Of a DNA stretch of 64,000 bases, positions 31,397 through 43,639 are shown one piece after another; position 1 is the first letter of the stretch; each line of letters starts with the position of its first letter. The position numbers and the translations under genes were made by a program. The notes below the pieces were generated by a model that saw nothing but the letters and a program-made list of their open reading frames with translations, ran no database searches and was not told the DNA's origin. This DNA is from Craterostigma plantagineum (taxonomy: Eukaryota > Streptophyta > Magnoliopsida > Lamiales > Linderniaceae): the NCBI GenBank assembly GCA_027422505.1, contig JAPQWV010001057.1:62001-126000 (forward strand), written 5' to 3'.

Positions 31397-34300
31397 ATGG
31401 ATATTACCAGTTCAAACAATATCGGCAAAGTCCCTGTTCTTGACGGCACCAACTATGCGTATTGGAAGGTCCGTGTTCGTCAGTGCATCAAGTCAATCGA
31501 CGTGCGAGCTTGGGAAGCTGTTCTTCACGGTTATACCCCACCAAGGACAGAACCCGATGCAGATGGAGAAGTCTTCGACAAGCCTGTCGAACTATGGACA
31601 GCACCCGGGCGAAGTCTGGCAGAATTCAACGACAAGGCACTCAACGCAATCTTCTCGACGGTGGATATATTTATGTTTAAGATTATCCAGAACTGTACAA
31701 CGGCCAAAAATGCGTGGGATCTGCTCGAAAGGTACTGTGAAAGTGATACAACGGTGCGAGAAACCAAACTACGCCTCCTCTTAAGCCAATTCGAGAATAT
31801 CAGAATGAAGGAAGACGAGGATATTACGACGTACTTTGGGAAGTTTTTGACAATTTCTAGCGAGTGTGCCAGCCTAGGAGATCCTCTGTCAAACAAGGTA
31901 TTAAATTCAAAAGCAATTCGTACACTAACAGAAAAATTTAATATGAAGGTGTCAGCGATCGAGGAGTCTCACAACCTAGCTACTATGGACTTCAACGTGT
32001 TGATGAACATTTTGAAAAATTATGAAACCAATCTTGAAGTCCAAAAGAGGGCCTCTCGTGGAAAGAGTCTCGCACTAGTCACCCAGCCATCCGATGAACT
32101 GATCGAGGTCGACCCCAGAAACGCAGAAGACATGGCCATGGTAGTAAAGAAATTCGCGAAGTTTTTCAAGAAGAAGAATGTTGTGCAAAATGCTGGCCCA
32201 ACATTCAGAAAAGGGCAGAATGCCAAGGCTGAATCTTCGTCAGCTCCTCCGTTCCCTAAACGGAAACCTTTTGGGAGACTAGACGGAAAGCCAAAGAAGA
32301 ACGTCAATTATGATGCATTCAGATGTTTTGAATGCCAAGGTTGGGGCCATTTTGCCAACGAATGTGCCAACACCATTCGCAAGCGTGGTGGTAAGGTCAT
32401 GTGGATCGATCTGTCAGACGAGGAAGATGAAGATGAAGAGGAAGAGCCTAAGCAATCATCCGTGATCATCCAGTCATTTTCTGATAACGAAGAAGATGAA
32501 GATAATCAAATCGGCCTTACTGCGGTAACTGATGTTGAGCCAACATCTGACTCAACATCTGTAAAACATATCATTTTTGATTATGATGATTCAAACTGTC
32601 TTGATTGTCTTTTGAGTTGTGATGATACAGAAACTGAGACAGAGTGTGGTGAAGAAGCTGTTAAGCAGTTGACATCACAATATGAAGTAGAAAAGACGAT
32701 CAACTCACAACTTCGTGCCGCGGTGAAATTACTGGCCGAGGAAAATGAGAAAAACGAGAAGGTCATTGAAGGTCTAATGGATGACATGAACAAGTTGGAA
32801 GCCGCTTTGACACGAAAGGACAGGGAAATCGACTCACTTCAAAAGCGACTCAATGAGGCCGACAAAACTTTTGCTAAATGGAATAGGAGCAAAACTAGTC
32901 ATGAAGAGGTATTATCTATTGGTATTACAGATAAACAAGGTCTAGGTTATAACTGTCAATCTGCTCATGATAGTACAAAACCCTTGACCCATGAGAAGCC
33001 TAAGATTGTGTTTGTTAAAGCTCAATCCGTAAGTGACGAAGTTACGAATCCTAAGGATAGTCCCGAGCATGTGACCCCAAAAACTCATGATAAATCCTTT
33101 GTGTGTGAACACTGTAAGAAATCAGGTCATTTAAAATCATACTGCTGGAAATTGAAGAGAGAGGTTTCTGCTAAGAAATCGATGTCAGCTGAGATGTTAC
33201 CCAACATATCGGTCAACATTGAGAAATCGGTGTTGAAGGATGTGTCTGGAGAAAAATCAGCCGGCGCTACTTCGAATTCTAGTAAACAGAATGTGGTTAA
33301 ATCTTCTAAGAAAGCTTGGATTAGGAAATCAGGGGATAAAAGTCTTGTTGTGTACACCTCCTTGCGAGCTAACGTTACAGGTTCATGGTACTTCGATAGC
33401 GGGTGTTCCCGACATATGACGGGTACCAAGGAGTATCTCAGTGACTACACACCTTTAAGGAGTGGATCTGTGACTTTCGGAGGTGGTTCCAAAGGTCGAA
33501 TTCTCGGCAGAGGCAGATTGAATGTCCCCGATTTTCCCAAGCTTAGCAATGTACTCCATGTAGACGGGCTGGTTGCGAATCTGATTAGCATTAGCCAGCT
33601 GTGCGACGATGACCTGGAGGTAAGGTTTAATAAGGAGTGCTGTGAAGTGTTTAACCGAAATTCTGTTCTAGTGATGGCAGGTAAGAGATCTAGCGACAAT
33701 TGTTACCTAGTTGGTGACAAAACTGGTGAGAAAGACGTGTGCCAGCTTTCAAAGGCCGAGGATGATGTTGTTCTTTGGCATTACAAATTGGGCCACGTTA
33801 ACTACAGAACATTGGAGCAACTTATCAAACATGACGCAATCAGAGGCATTCCTAAGCTTAAGGAGTTTGGTAAGGCTGTTTGTGAGTCGTGTTTGAAGGG
33901 TAAGCAAACACATGTTAGTCACAATGTTGACCAACAAGCTGCCCAACATTTTAAAACTGCTCACTGTTTTCAGTTGATTCACATGGATTTGATGGGTCCT
34001 ATGGAAGTTGATAGCATAGGGGGTAGAAAATATGCGTATGTGCTCGTGGATGATTTTTCTAGATATGCATGGATTTTCTTTCTTAGGGAAAAATCAGAAT
34101 CGGTCGAGTTTTTCAAAAAATTCGGTGCTATGATTCGAAACAATTTCAGTGCTACTATTTTCCGTATTAGGTCTGATCATGGTAGAGAGTTTGAGAATCA
34201 ATGTTTTGATGAATTCTGTGATAAGAAAGGGATTGTGCATGAGTATTCGTCTCCTAAGACACCCCAACAAAATGGGGTTGCCGAAAGGAAGAATAGGACG

Positions 34301-36508
34301 TTACAAGAAATGGCTAGGGTTATGCTACTATCTAAGAATGTGTCTAAACGTTTTTGGGCTGAAGCTTTACATACAGCATGTCACATTTCGAATCGTGTAT
34401 TTTTTAGGCATGGTACAAAGAAAACCCCGTATGAATTGTTAAATGGTAAGAAGCCTCCGGTTAAATATTTTTCATGTCTTTGGATGTTTTTGTTACATGC
34501 TTAATGACCGTGAATATTTGACTAAGTTCGATTCGAAGAGTGACAAATGCATATTCCTAGGATACTCGTCTAACAGTCGTGCCTATCGTGTTTACAACTT
34601 GCGTTTGAAATCTGTTCAAGAATCAGTGAACGTCGTGTTTGATGATGCTACTGATCTTAGCAACATGCCTCCTCAAGTTGATATTGCAGATGTTATACAA
34701 GCAAGTAACGAATCAGAGGAGCCTGCGGATGACAATGTTGAGCCAACATTGGACTCAACATCTGAGCCAGAACAGAACGAAGAGGCTGGTCCCAGTGAAG
34801 TGCGACGTGATCCACCAGCTAAGGTTCAAAAAGATCATCCTACTGATCTCATAATTGGAAATGTGAACGAAGGAAGGAAGACTAGAGACAAACCACGGAA
34901 GGACTATAAGTCTCTGGTAAGAAATGTGTGTATGAATTCGCTATACGCCGAGGTACGTTTTAACTGCTTTGTGTCTGAGATAGAACCCAAGAATGTTCTT
35001 GAAGCTCTCAAGGATAATTGTTGGATAAATGCGATGCAAGAGGAACTCTTGCAGTTCGAGAAAAACCAAGTTTGGACATTAGTGCCACGGCCGAAAGACA
35101 TTAATGTCATAGGCACTAAGTGGATATTTAAGAATAAATCTGATGAACTTGGTAGGGTTGTTAGAAACAAGGCACGTTTATTAGCTCAGGGTTACACGCA
35201 AGTAGAAGGCATAGACTTTGATGAGACGTTTGCTCCCGTTGCTAGGCTAGAATCTATTAGACTTTTGTTAGCAATTGCATGTTGGCTTAACATTACATTA
35301 CACCAAATGGATGTTAAGGGTGCTTTCTTGAATGGGTATATTGATAAGGAAATCTATGTCGAACAGCCTAAAGGGTTCGAAGATCCCCATTATCCTAACC
35401 ATGTTTTTAAGCTGCAGAAAGCACTGTACGGGTTGAAGCAAGCGCCTCGAGCGTGGTATGCAAGGTTAGCAACATTTTTGCTTGAGTTTGGTTTCACTAG
35501 AGGTGAGGCGGATCGGACTCTTTTGTTAAGAGGGTCGGATCCGATATTTTGATTGCTCAAGTATATGTTGATGACATTGTATTTGGTTCAAGCTCACAAG
35601 TTTTATTAGATCAGTTTGTGCAGGCAATGAACACTACATTTGAGATGTCGATGATAGGCGAATTAACATATTTTCTAGGATTGCAGATTAAGCAAAGCAG
35701 CGACGGGATCTTTATGTCCCAAGAGAAGTATGCCAAGAACACAGTCAAGAAGTTTGGATTGGACACTGCAAAGGTAATGAAAACACCCATGGGTTCCTCG
35801 CAGAAGGTAAGTAAAGACAGTGTTGGGCAGAATGTTGACCCAACATTGTACCGTTCTATGATAGGCAGTTTATTATACTTGTCCGCGAGTAGACCTGATA
35901 TCATGTACAGTGTTTGCGTATGTGCTAGATATCAATCTGAACCTAAGGTGTCGCATCTTAATGCTGTTAAGAGAATACTTCGTTATGTGAGTGGATCGTG
36001 TAGCCTAGGATTATGGTTCTCCAAAGATACTAATTTGAGTCTTGTAGGCTATAGCGATGCTGACTGGGTGGGTGACGAGGATGACCGCAAGAGTACAAGT
36101 GGTGGCTGTTTCTTCCTAGGTAATAACTTAGTTGCATGGTATAGTAAGAAACAGAATTGTGTGTCTTTATCTACTGCTGAGTCCGAATATGTTGCGGCGG
36201 GTAGTTGTTGCACGCAATTATTGTGGTTGAATAGCATGTTATGTGACTATGGGTTAGAGTGTGAATCTGTTCTTATGTATTGTGATAACCTTAGTGCTAT
36301 TAACATCTCTAGGAATCCCATCCAACATTCTCGTACAAAGCATATAGATATTAGGCATCACTTTCTGAGAGATATGGTAGAAAAAGAGTTAGTCCGCATT
36401 GAGCATATAGACACTAAGAATCAGTTAGCAGACATTTTTACGAAAGCATTGGATTCTGAAAGGTTCTCGGACCTTAATAAATCCATAGGTCTGCACATGT
36501 TAGTTTAG
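31397..36508 (+). pseudogene. Copia gag-pol polyprotein with two frame breaks
   Basis: The first ATG after the PBS is 31397. In order: Gag (VPVLDGTNYAYWKVRVRQCI at the N-terminus), CCHC knuckle CFECQGWGHFANEC (32324), an acidic and coiled-coil stretch (about 32,640-32,890), a second knuckle CEHCKKSGHLKSYC (33104), aspartic protease WYFDSGCSRHMTG (33386), integrase zinc-binding H..H..C..C (about 33,780-33,900), integrase core with HMDLMGP and SDHGREF, reverse transcriptase with QMDVKGAFLNG and YVDD (35564-35575), and RNase H with YSDADWVGD and STAESEY. The frame shifts at a T-run at 34467-34471 and shifts back at a T-run near 35518-35524, so the last part is again in the starting frame. Both breaks are single-base length changes in homopolymers. 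They could be true mutations or assembly errors. Confidence 0.92.
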
Positions 36509-37721
36509 ATGTTGGTCCAACATGTGGATCAACATAGCATATGTCGATTTTGATAGTTACTGCTTTGATGTTTGGTTCAATATTCTGTTCTGTTTTCCTG
36601 TGAAATGACTTGATTCTTCTTGATTGGTCCCTAAATAAACCCGATCCCTCTTTTATAGGCTCTTGGTAATACGTCCCTAGGTACACGGCATTCGCTGTGA
36701 CGATGTACTCTTTGCGACTAAAAACCAATCCTTTTTATTGTGTTGAGCATGCTTATAAACTCTCTGCTAGATATAGGCTCTCGGTAATAAAATTCCTTAG
36801 GTACACGGCATTCGCGGTGACGATGTATACTATGCGACAAAAAAAAAAAAAAAAACCGATCCTTGAGGCAAGGGAGTATAAGGGCAGTGCATAATTTCGG
36901 TTAGATATATGAGGTGAAAGGGTAGAAATAAGGGGAACTGATTTTGAGAAGGATTAAGCAGATAAGTCTAGGATTACGGAATTAGAATGTTGAGTCAAAT
37001 GTTGGGGCAACATGTGATTGTCAGTTCGATATTGCTACTTTCTGTGCTTTCGTTTTTATTCGTGTCTGTCTTTAGTACTGTTTTTGTTAGTCTTGTGTGT
37101 CTAGTTCAGTTATCTCTCAGAAATGCATTAGAAACTCTCGAAGATCAGCTCTTTACACTTGGCTCTATGTGTTCATCAACGGCGCTCAATTGGTTAGTAT
37201 TTCTTGATTCTACCTTGACTTTTGATTTAAGTCTTTTTGGGATGAATCATGATTCGTATTGCTCCATGGAACTCGTGACTTGGTGCTCAAACTGTTTTTA
37301 TATGCTCGCATTTTGAAATAGTCTTTTTACTATTTTTAGCTTCTTCATGACTTAGGCTCGACTTTGCTTCTATATGCTCACATGTTTTTATAATCTGTTT
37401 CCATGCTATCGAAGTTTATGGGGTAATTTGTGAATTTGTTACAAATTTATCAGTAAATATACTTACAAATTTCATATGTGCCTAACGGTTATATTAGCAG
37501 TTTAATTTACTCCACTTTCTGCTATTTTTCTGAGTAGTGGGTTGAGTGTGTAACTGCTAAAAACTTCCTTTATCTGATGATTTGACTGATTAAATTTTCT
37601 ATTCACAAACCCTAGTTTTCACTCCAACTTCGTCTCTTTCAACCTGCTCTCTGTTCTTGTGTGCTAAATTCGATTTTCTGGGTGATTTCTTCTCTCAAAT
37701 CAGTCGATTTCTGTGTTCAAA
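36509..37721 (+). other. Spacer between pol and the third ORF
   Basis: Non-coding. It contains a tandem pair around 36655-36715 and 36775-36835 (GGTAATA.....CCTAGGTACACGGCATTCGC), a poly-A run at 36840, and two clusters of the TGTTG/CAACA motif at 36508-36536 and 36985-37013. Confidence 0.7.
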
Positions 37722-39659
37722 ATGTCGAACTCACCAAGAAATACAGAAACCCACAATGTCAGCCCAACATTAAGCGACACAGTCCACGATCCAGTGCCAC
37801 TTCAGATTGTTCCTCCGCCATTTTTTAACTTCGCCGATGTTCCCTTCGGATCGTCTGCGTCGCAACCTCGTCCTGTTCAGACGGCCCTTGTCGGCGGCGC
37901 AATCAACAATCCGGCTCCTGTTGCGACCACCTCCGTTCCTGCGTGCAAGTCTGCAAAGAAATCTGCCAAGAAGAAGAAGGCGATGCCGAAGCCCCAACCG
38001 CCAAAAACTGCTCCTAAAACGCGGCAGAGTAACCGCTTAAAGCAAGCTCGACTTTCTAAAGGGCCAAAATCGACGGCAGATAAGCCGATCACCCTGTCGA
38101 GCTCGTCATCAGAATGGGAAACAGACACCTCTGCCTCTGAGGAAGAAGCTCCCAAAATGGCTACTGAGCGTCCAGTTCAGGGGGAGACGAGTGCTCCTGT
38201 TCCTTCTTCAAGCCCCGCAGCTCAGGCCCCACCTGCATCTCCAGAAATAGAACAGCCTCATGTCTCATCCACACCACCAGAAAAAGCGTCCACTGAAGAG
38301 ATTATCGACTGCACAACCTATGATCGTTTGGACGCTGAGGTGGTGAGTCCAGGGGGAGGTACACCTTCTAATCTTTCAGGTTCATCTTCCTCTGAGAGCG
38401 ATGACGAGTTTGGTGCCACGGAGACTTTAGCTGCTTGGAGGGCCAAACTACAAAAGAAAGCGGGCAAGAGGCCAATGGGTGCTGAGACCAGATCATCTAA
38501 GAAAGCTCGAACGTCGGAGTCCTCACAGAAAGCAGCCAGCAGTCCCGACCAGTCACTAGTTCCCAGCGACGATGAAGATGTTGAGACAGATGTTGACTCA
38601 ACATCGGAGTCAGACGGGGAAACGTCTTTGCCTCGAGGGAAGTTTTGTGCCCCGCTCAATGAAGAGCTTTGGCCTCACTTCAGCCAGAGAGTGCTGCGAG
38701 TAGAAAGAACTGCTGACGAAGCTAGTTTCCGCCGATATGGCATCTTGGAGTTCTTGGAGTCGAGAAGATTTGACAAGACGGTGACGAGGTTTGGGACTTA
38801 CTGCGATACAGTAGTCCGGGAGGTATATTCTAATCTTTCCCCGAGAGTTAATGATCCTAGTTCTAGTAGGTATGGAAAACTTTTCTTGAGGGGGAGAGTG
38901 TATGAATTTTCGGCTGGGGCTATTAACGAGTTTTTGGGGACACCTAGTGTTGATATGAATGAAGAGTATGATAATAATGAGGTGGTGTCTTTTTTGACGG
39001 GGGGCAGAATTAAGGAGTGGGATGGCAATTTTTCTTGTAGCTTCCTAACTTCTCTATACTCGGTGCTTTTCAAAATTGGCATTTACAATTGGTGGCCAAC
39101 TGCTAACGAGACCCGTGTAGCAGAGAGTATGGCTCATATACTCTATGCTCTTGGAAAGAATCTGCCTATTAATTTAGGAGAGTTGGTGTTAGATCAATTG
39201 GCCAGGGAGGCTGAGAAAGTGTCGCCGGGAATTCTGCCATTTCCATCGTTGATCTATGGAATGCTGCTGCGGGGAGGCTTTAAGCCGACTCGAAAAGATG
39301 TGGTAACTACGTTGAAGGTGACATATCCAGTCTCATACATGCATCTAGCAGGGCCGAATAAGGTCATTGATCTGCCATGGAGAGCTCCATCTCAGGATGT
39401 TGAGCCAGATGTTGCGTCAACATCTACAGCTCAGGATAGCCTACAGCAGCAAATAAGAACTCTCGAAGCCACGGTAGCGCTCCTGACTTCACAACTGACT
39501 ACCTTGAAGGAGATGCTTTCTTCCCAAAAAGGGGGAGAGGCAGAAGCATCTAGGGCAGAGCCGAGTGGGGCAGAGCCAAGAGGCGAGGTCGGGGCAGAAG
39601 ATGCTCAGACTGAAGAGAACATTCAGGCTGAAGATCAAGAGGAAGAAAGGGCGAGCTAA
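37722..39659 (+). CDS. SIRE-type third ORF (env-like position), 645 residues
   Basis: An intact frame from ATG 37722 lies about 1.2 kb downstream of pol. The N-terminal third is Pro/Ser-rich with a basic cluster (KSAKKSAKKKKAMPKP) that may act as a nuclear signal. The middle (about residues 310-530) begins LWPHFSQRVLRVERTADEAS and has FRRYGILEFLESRRF, VREVYSNL, FLRGRVYEFSAGAINEFLG and FPSLIYGMLLRGG, a region typical of the Pfam 'putative plant transposon protein' family. A coiled coil (LQQQIRTLEATVALLTSQLT) precedes an acidic tail. I see no signal peptide or membrane segment, so an envelope role is doubtful and a nucleic-acid or chromatin role is possible. Four copies of the DVE..(D)STS peptide encoded by the element-wide motif occur in this ORF and in gag-pol. 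Confidence 0.85.
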   Translation: MSNSPRNTETHNVSPTLSDTVHDPVPLQIVPPPFFNFADVPFGSSASQPRPVQTALVGGAINNPAPVATTSVPACKSAKKSAKKKKAMPKPQPPKTAPKTRQSNRLKQARLSKGPKSTADKPITLSSSSSEWETDTSASEEEAPKMATERPVQGETSAPVPSSSPAAQAPPASPEIEQPHVSSTPPEKASTEEIIDCTTYDRLDAEVVSPGGGTPSNLSGSSSSESDDEFGATETLAAWRAKLQKKAGKRPMGAETRSSKKARTSESSQKAASSPDQSLVPSDDEDVETDVDSTSESDGETSLPRGKFCAPLNEELWPHFSQRVLRVERTADEASFRRYGILEFLESRRFDKTVTRFGTYCDTVVREVYSNLSPRVNDPSSSRYGKLFLRGRVYEFSAGAINEFLGTPSVDMNEEYDNNEVVSFLTGGRIKEWDGNFSCSFLTSLYSVLFKIGIYNWWPTANETRVAESMAHILYALGKNLPINLGELVLDQLAREAEKVSPGILPFPSLIYGMLLRGGFKPTRKDVVTTLKVTYPVSYMHLAGPNKVIDLPWRAPSQDVEPDVASTSTAQDSLQQQIRTLEATVALLTSQLTTLKEMLSSQKGGEAEASRAEPSGAEPRGEVGAEDAQTEENIQAEDQEEERAS

Positions 39660-39953
39660 GGAGTGAAGAAGCAGTTTGCGCTTGTGTGCTTTTTGTTTGC
39701 ATGCCTGCGTTGCATTTTCATTTGTGTGCGCATGATGATTTGTTTGCTTTGGACCGTGTCTATGTTTATTTTTTTGCAGATGTCTCAGGAACCCTTACGG
39801 CCTGTACTAATTTTAGTACTTTGGATAGTATTAGTTGTACTATTTTGGTTGTCGTCTAACTCTAATCATTTTTCTGTTTTGTGGTTGAGTTGATGCTGCC
39901 TTTAGGGGGAGATGTGCTAAGGATAACTTCTGCTTTGGTTTTGGGAAGAAAGA

Positions 39954-39968
39954 TAAAAAGGGGGAGAT
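39954..39968 (+). other. Polypurine tract of the SIRE-type element
   Basis: AAAAAGGGGGAGAT ends directly at the 3' LTR. Confidence 0.9.
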
Positions 39969-40756
39969 TGTTAATGTTGAGCATTCAGCATTGACAATGT
40001 TGGGGTAACATTCTAGCCAACATTTGTTGGTCGAGAATGTTCCCCTTTTCTCGGTTTTATCTTTCATGCTCAAAACTAACTTTATTGCTGACGTGGCATT
40101 TTATTAGCAATGTGGAGGTTATGGATAAGAGATTGAACGCTTCAAACCGTGTGGAAGAAGCATAGACGAGCTTGAGAGAAAATAGGAAGAATGGATGCTA
40201 AAAATAGGAAGCTTGAAGAACAAGTAGAGACCGAGCTCTTGGAACTGACCAAATCAACTCTCAACGGTCACTAACTGTCCAAATACACTTAGTGGACGTT
40301 AGTGGACGTTGTGGGAAGTTGCCAAGTCCTTTGGACAAGTCTTTTACGAGTGAAGACCTATATAAGTCGAAGACTTAATCATTTCGAGACACGACGAACA
40401 CGAGCGAAAATCAGAGCGTTTTGAGCGAGAGTTATTTTCTTGAAAGAGTTTTCTTTTTAGTCTAGTGGTTGCTGAATTCTTTATTGATTCGTAGGTTTTG
40501 GCTAGACTAGTTCTTGACTATCTTTTTCGATAGTTTTTGTAATCCATCTTTCTAGTGGATCTTTACCCCTTGGGTTTCGCAGCAAGTTATTTGACTTGCT
40601 GCACAAAACATCGTGTGTGTTCGTTTCGTTTTTATCACTAAGTTTCGATCATTTCCGCTGTGCTTTAAAAGTGAGTTCTAGTGTTAGCCCAACATCACGT
40701 CCAACATCAGTTTATCACTTAGCATTTTTGTATCCATTAGTACGGGACTGCCTTCA
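39969..40756 (+). repeat. 3' LTR of the SIRE-type element
   Basis: 788 bp, about 1% different from the 5' LTR, implying a fairly recent insertion. Confidence 0.95.
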
Positions 40757-41331
40757 CATACGATGGGAGCTTCACATCCCCATTGTTTATCTCCAGCTTG
40801 TGGGATCGACTATCAACAACACGTTGGCAGGTTCCTTTCAGAAGGTCTTCAATGCTACACAATAGATCAGGCAAAGAAAGATATGAAAAACATGCTTTAC
40901 AATAATTGCGAGGGAATCCCAATTTGCTTATATTACTTGGAACCTTATTTGGCATAAATACTAATGTGATTAATGCGATTTCGACGAACTCCAAATCCTA
41001 TTAATGTGATTAATACTTGGAACCTTCAAGATTGAATTATACTAAGAATTGTTGTATGAGATTTCACAGTTTTAACTATATATCATTTCACATTGATAGG
41101 CTTTTGATCATGTATAATCATCTCAGCAACTAGCGGAAGAAATTGATTCAAATCCTATCATCGATCTTTTCATTTCACTAACTTGCTGTTGGCAAAATTC
41201 TGTTAAAATGATACAATTTTATAGCTATAAAATTATACTGTTTTTTGTGATACATAATTAAATTATCATATTAACATACATTAATTAATTATATATAGTA
41301 AGACCCGTGCATTGAACGGGCAAAAAACTAG
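40757..41331 (+). other. Right part of the Helitron
   Basis: It begins with the Copia target duplication and carries an open stretch (40763-40957, CGIDYQQHVGRFLSEGLQC...) that looks like a captured exon of unknown origin. It then has AT-rich sequence and the terminal hairpin and CTAG end. Confidence 0.5.
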
Positions 41332-41360
41332 TTAATATAGATAGCAATGATACTTATATG

Positions 41361-43300
41361 TGTTGAGGTATATGCCCTAGATGCCGTACGAGGACTGGGA
41401 GTACGAGGGCAATATGGTAATTGTGTAGTGTTTACTGATGTAATTTGATTACTTCTATTAATGGAATGATTTTGTTCATCATTAAATTATTGGATAAATA
41501 AATTAAAAGGCAAATTATTAATTAGTCTAAAGATTTTACCTTGCAGTCTGGGTGGATAAGACAAATTAAAAAAATCCAAATTGGCAGTTCAGTTACTGAT
41601 TCTGTGTACCAGTAAGCTGAGATACTGCAATATTAAAATTAGTCCACAAGTCTAAGTCTCCAGTAGGGTGACTGGATCGACAAGTATGACTTGTTTGTCG
41701 ATGGGTCCAAAACGGTTGTGCCAACTGTTCACTTGGGAAGTGGGAGCCCGTGACAATGATACAAGTTGAATCAGGGGATTATCTGTATTTGGACACTGAC
41801 TCGTAATCGAATGATCACACGCTTGGATTGTCCTTGATCGATCGATTGACTGTAGTAGTATGCGTGAACCTTAGACCGAAAGGGTTAACTTGGGTTTGAT
41901 CTTAGGTCTTGACTTGTCACCAATTTGCTAGGCCTGTCTTGCCGGTGGCATGGGTCGGCGGCGAAATGCGGTCATGACTTTTCGATGCGATTCCAGTTGA
42001 ACCGTGGAACGGGATTTACGGTCTCGATTAAATTCGAGGTTAATGTTATATGGCAAGTTTAATGTGCGGGAATTTATCTAAGTCACTGGCCAAAGCATAT
42101 AACTGACGCGATAATTGTGGAGGGCAGTTTTGGTATTTTCACCGACATAAACGACATAGAGTCGAGTTCTGTAAGTTTGACAATGCGTGACTTTCACTCG
42201 ACCGGGACAAACGTAAAGGGTTATACGTATGACGAAAATCTACAGCCGGTTCATGGATTATGATTAGATCAAATTCATACTCAACTTGGGATTTGTTCGG
42301 TACCACGGGGGTGGCTTGGTGAATACCGAACTCCTAGATACCTCCTAGGCCGGTTGAGATGAAACAAGAGAGTCGGCTTAGAAAGGGCAACCGACACAAC
42401 GTCATCATCAGAGAGAGAGACAAGGCTAGGTCCTAGATTGAGACATTAGGGTTTGGGGCTTGGACAAAAGCCTGATCGGCTGAAAATACTAAGTTTGACT
42501 GGTGAGGGGTAAATGGTCTTTTCACCTCACGATATATTTTTGAAATAAAATATTTGATATTGAATATTTAGTATATGATTTAAATTATATTTTGATCTTT
42601 ATTATTGTCTTAGAGAAATAATATTATTTAATTTGGAATTAAATAATATATATCGGATATATATAAGCTTCGAATTTTGTTAGATAAAATTTCGAAAATT
42701 ATTAAATATATTTATATTGGATATTATATATTTAAAATATACTAAATATGGTATTTAATTAATTAATATATTGGGTAGGTGTGAGGGGAGGTGTGAGGAT
42801 ATTTCTCCCACTACCTCAACCTTTTTGGCCAATCCTAAGTGTTATAAATAAGATTTTCGAGATCCTAAAGAGATAAGAAGCTAAATTTTCGAAATTGGAG
42901 TTCAAGAGAGGAAAAACTAAGAGTTTTCTCCTCTCATCACTTTCTCTCTCGCACTCTCTTTTTCGGGGGCAGCAAGCAGTTCGTTCTTGGCCTAGCCGCA
43001 CATGCAAGAATAGCTGCAACGTTAGTGAGGTGCCGGCCGTGACGATCTTGTGCAAAGAAGGCATCCCGTTCGTGTGCTTTTGGCGTAGGAGAGGGGCACC
43101 GCCTCTGAGATTCGAAGGGTTCGAAGCTAGCCATCGTCGAGAGATTTCAACAAGGTACCATGGCTGATTCCTTATCTCTTTATGTCATTACGTTCTCGTG
43201 TTTGTAACCGAGCGATCTTGGATAGGCAGGAACCCCGTAAAATTTTAAAATTCCGCCGTTCAAGGAACGTGGGTCTGGGGACCCTCGGTGATTCCCAACA
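41361..43300 (+). mobile_element. Solo Copia-like LTR, 1.94 kb
   Basis: It begins TGTTGAGGTATATGCCCT and ends GGTGATTCCCAACA. Flanks ATATG (41356-41360) and ATATC (43301-43305) match at four of five bases. A diverged, inverted relative lies at 62392-63565 (TGTTAGGAATATGCCCT; shared GTGAACCTTAGA.CGAAAGG and TTGGACACTGACTC-like blocks). The surrounding outer LTR reads continuously across it. Confidence 0.75.
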
Positions 43301-43639
43301 ATATCTTCAGAGGTCCGAGGTTTAGGTATTCCATCAGATATCACGACTGACTATATCAGGAGGGCAGGTAGATGAACCTTCATCTACGAGACGTAACCCT
43401 TTTATGTGAATATATGGTACATGTTTTGAACCTGGTAACTTATGTGATTGTGTGAATTCAGTGAATCATGTGACTTGGCAAATTATGTGTTTACTCGTAT
43501 TATACATGTTACACGTCATATGTACATTTATGACACGTCATATGTACATTATGTGCACTGCACATGCATTCCACGTCAGTGCGAGGGAGTTGAGTATCGT
43601 GCGAAACGGTAACGTATGGGGTGTCGTCAGAGGTGTAAA

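Larger units (their letters stand above)
30559..40756 (+). mobile_element. Full-length SIRE/Maximus-type Ty1/copia retrotransposon, 10.2 kb
   Basis: Two LTRs (30559-31343 and 39969-40756) differ at about eight bases plus small indels. A perfect target duplication CATAC flanks the element (30554-30558, 40757-40761). The PBS TGGTATCAGAGCC (31347-31359) is complementary to initiator tRNA-Met, and the PPT AAAAAGGGGGAGAT precedes the 3' LTR. Gag-pol (31397-36508) is followed by a separate 646-codon ORF (37722-39659), as in SIRE-type elements. Pol has two frame breaks. A motif of the form TGTTG...CAACA recurs from LTR to LTR. It sits inside the Helitron. Confidence 0.95.
28173..41331 (+). mobile_element. 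Non-autonomous Helitron, split by a Copia insertion
   Basis: It starts TCTTATATATATATGG after an A (28172) and ends with hairpin CCCGT..ACGGG (41304-41320) followed by CAAAAAACTAG and a T (41332). TC...CTAG between A and T is the Helitron signature. The joined flanks rebuild the outer LTR sequence exactly at this point, which fixes both ends. Without the Copia element it is about 2.95 kb. It has no Rep/helicase and carries host-like gene fragments. Confidence 0.8.

Noticed and set aside
31440..31900. Open frames overlapping gag on both strands
   Set aside because: Shadows of the Copia gag frame in other frames.
40596..40865. 89-codon ORF at the end of the 3' LTR
   Set aside because: The same frame occurs in the 5' LTR (31183-31368). 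It is LTR sequence running into the flank.
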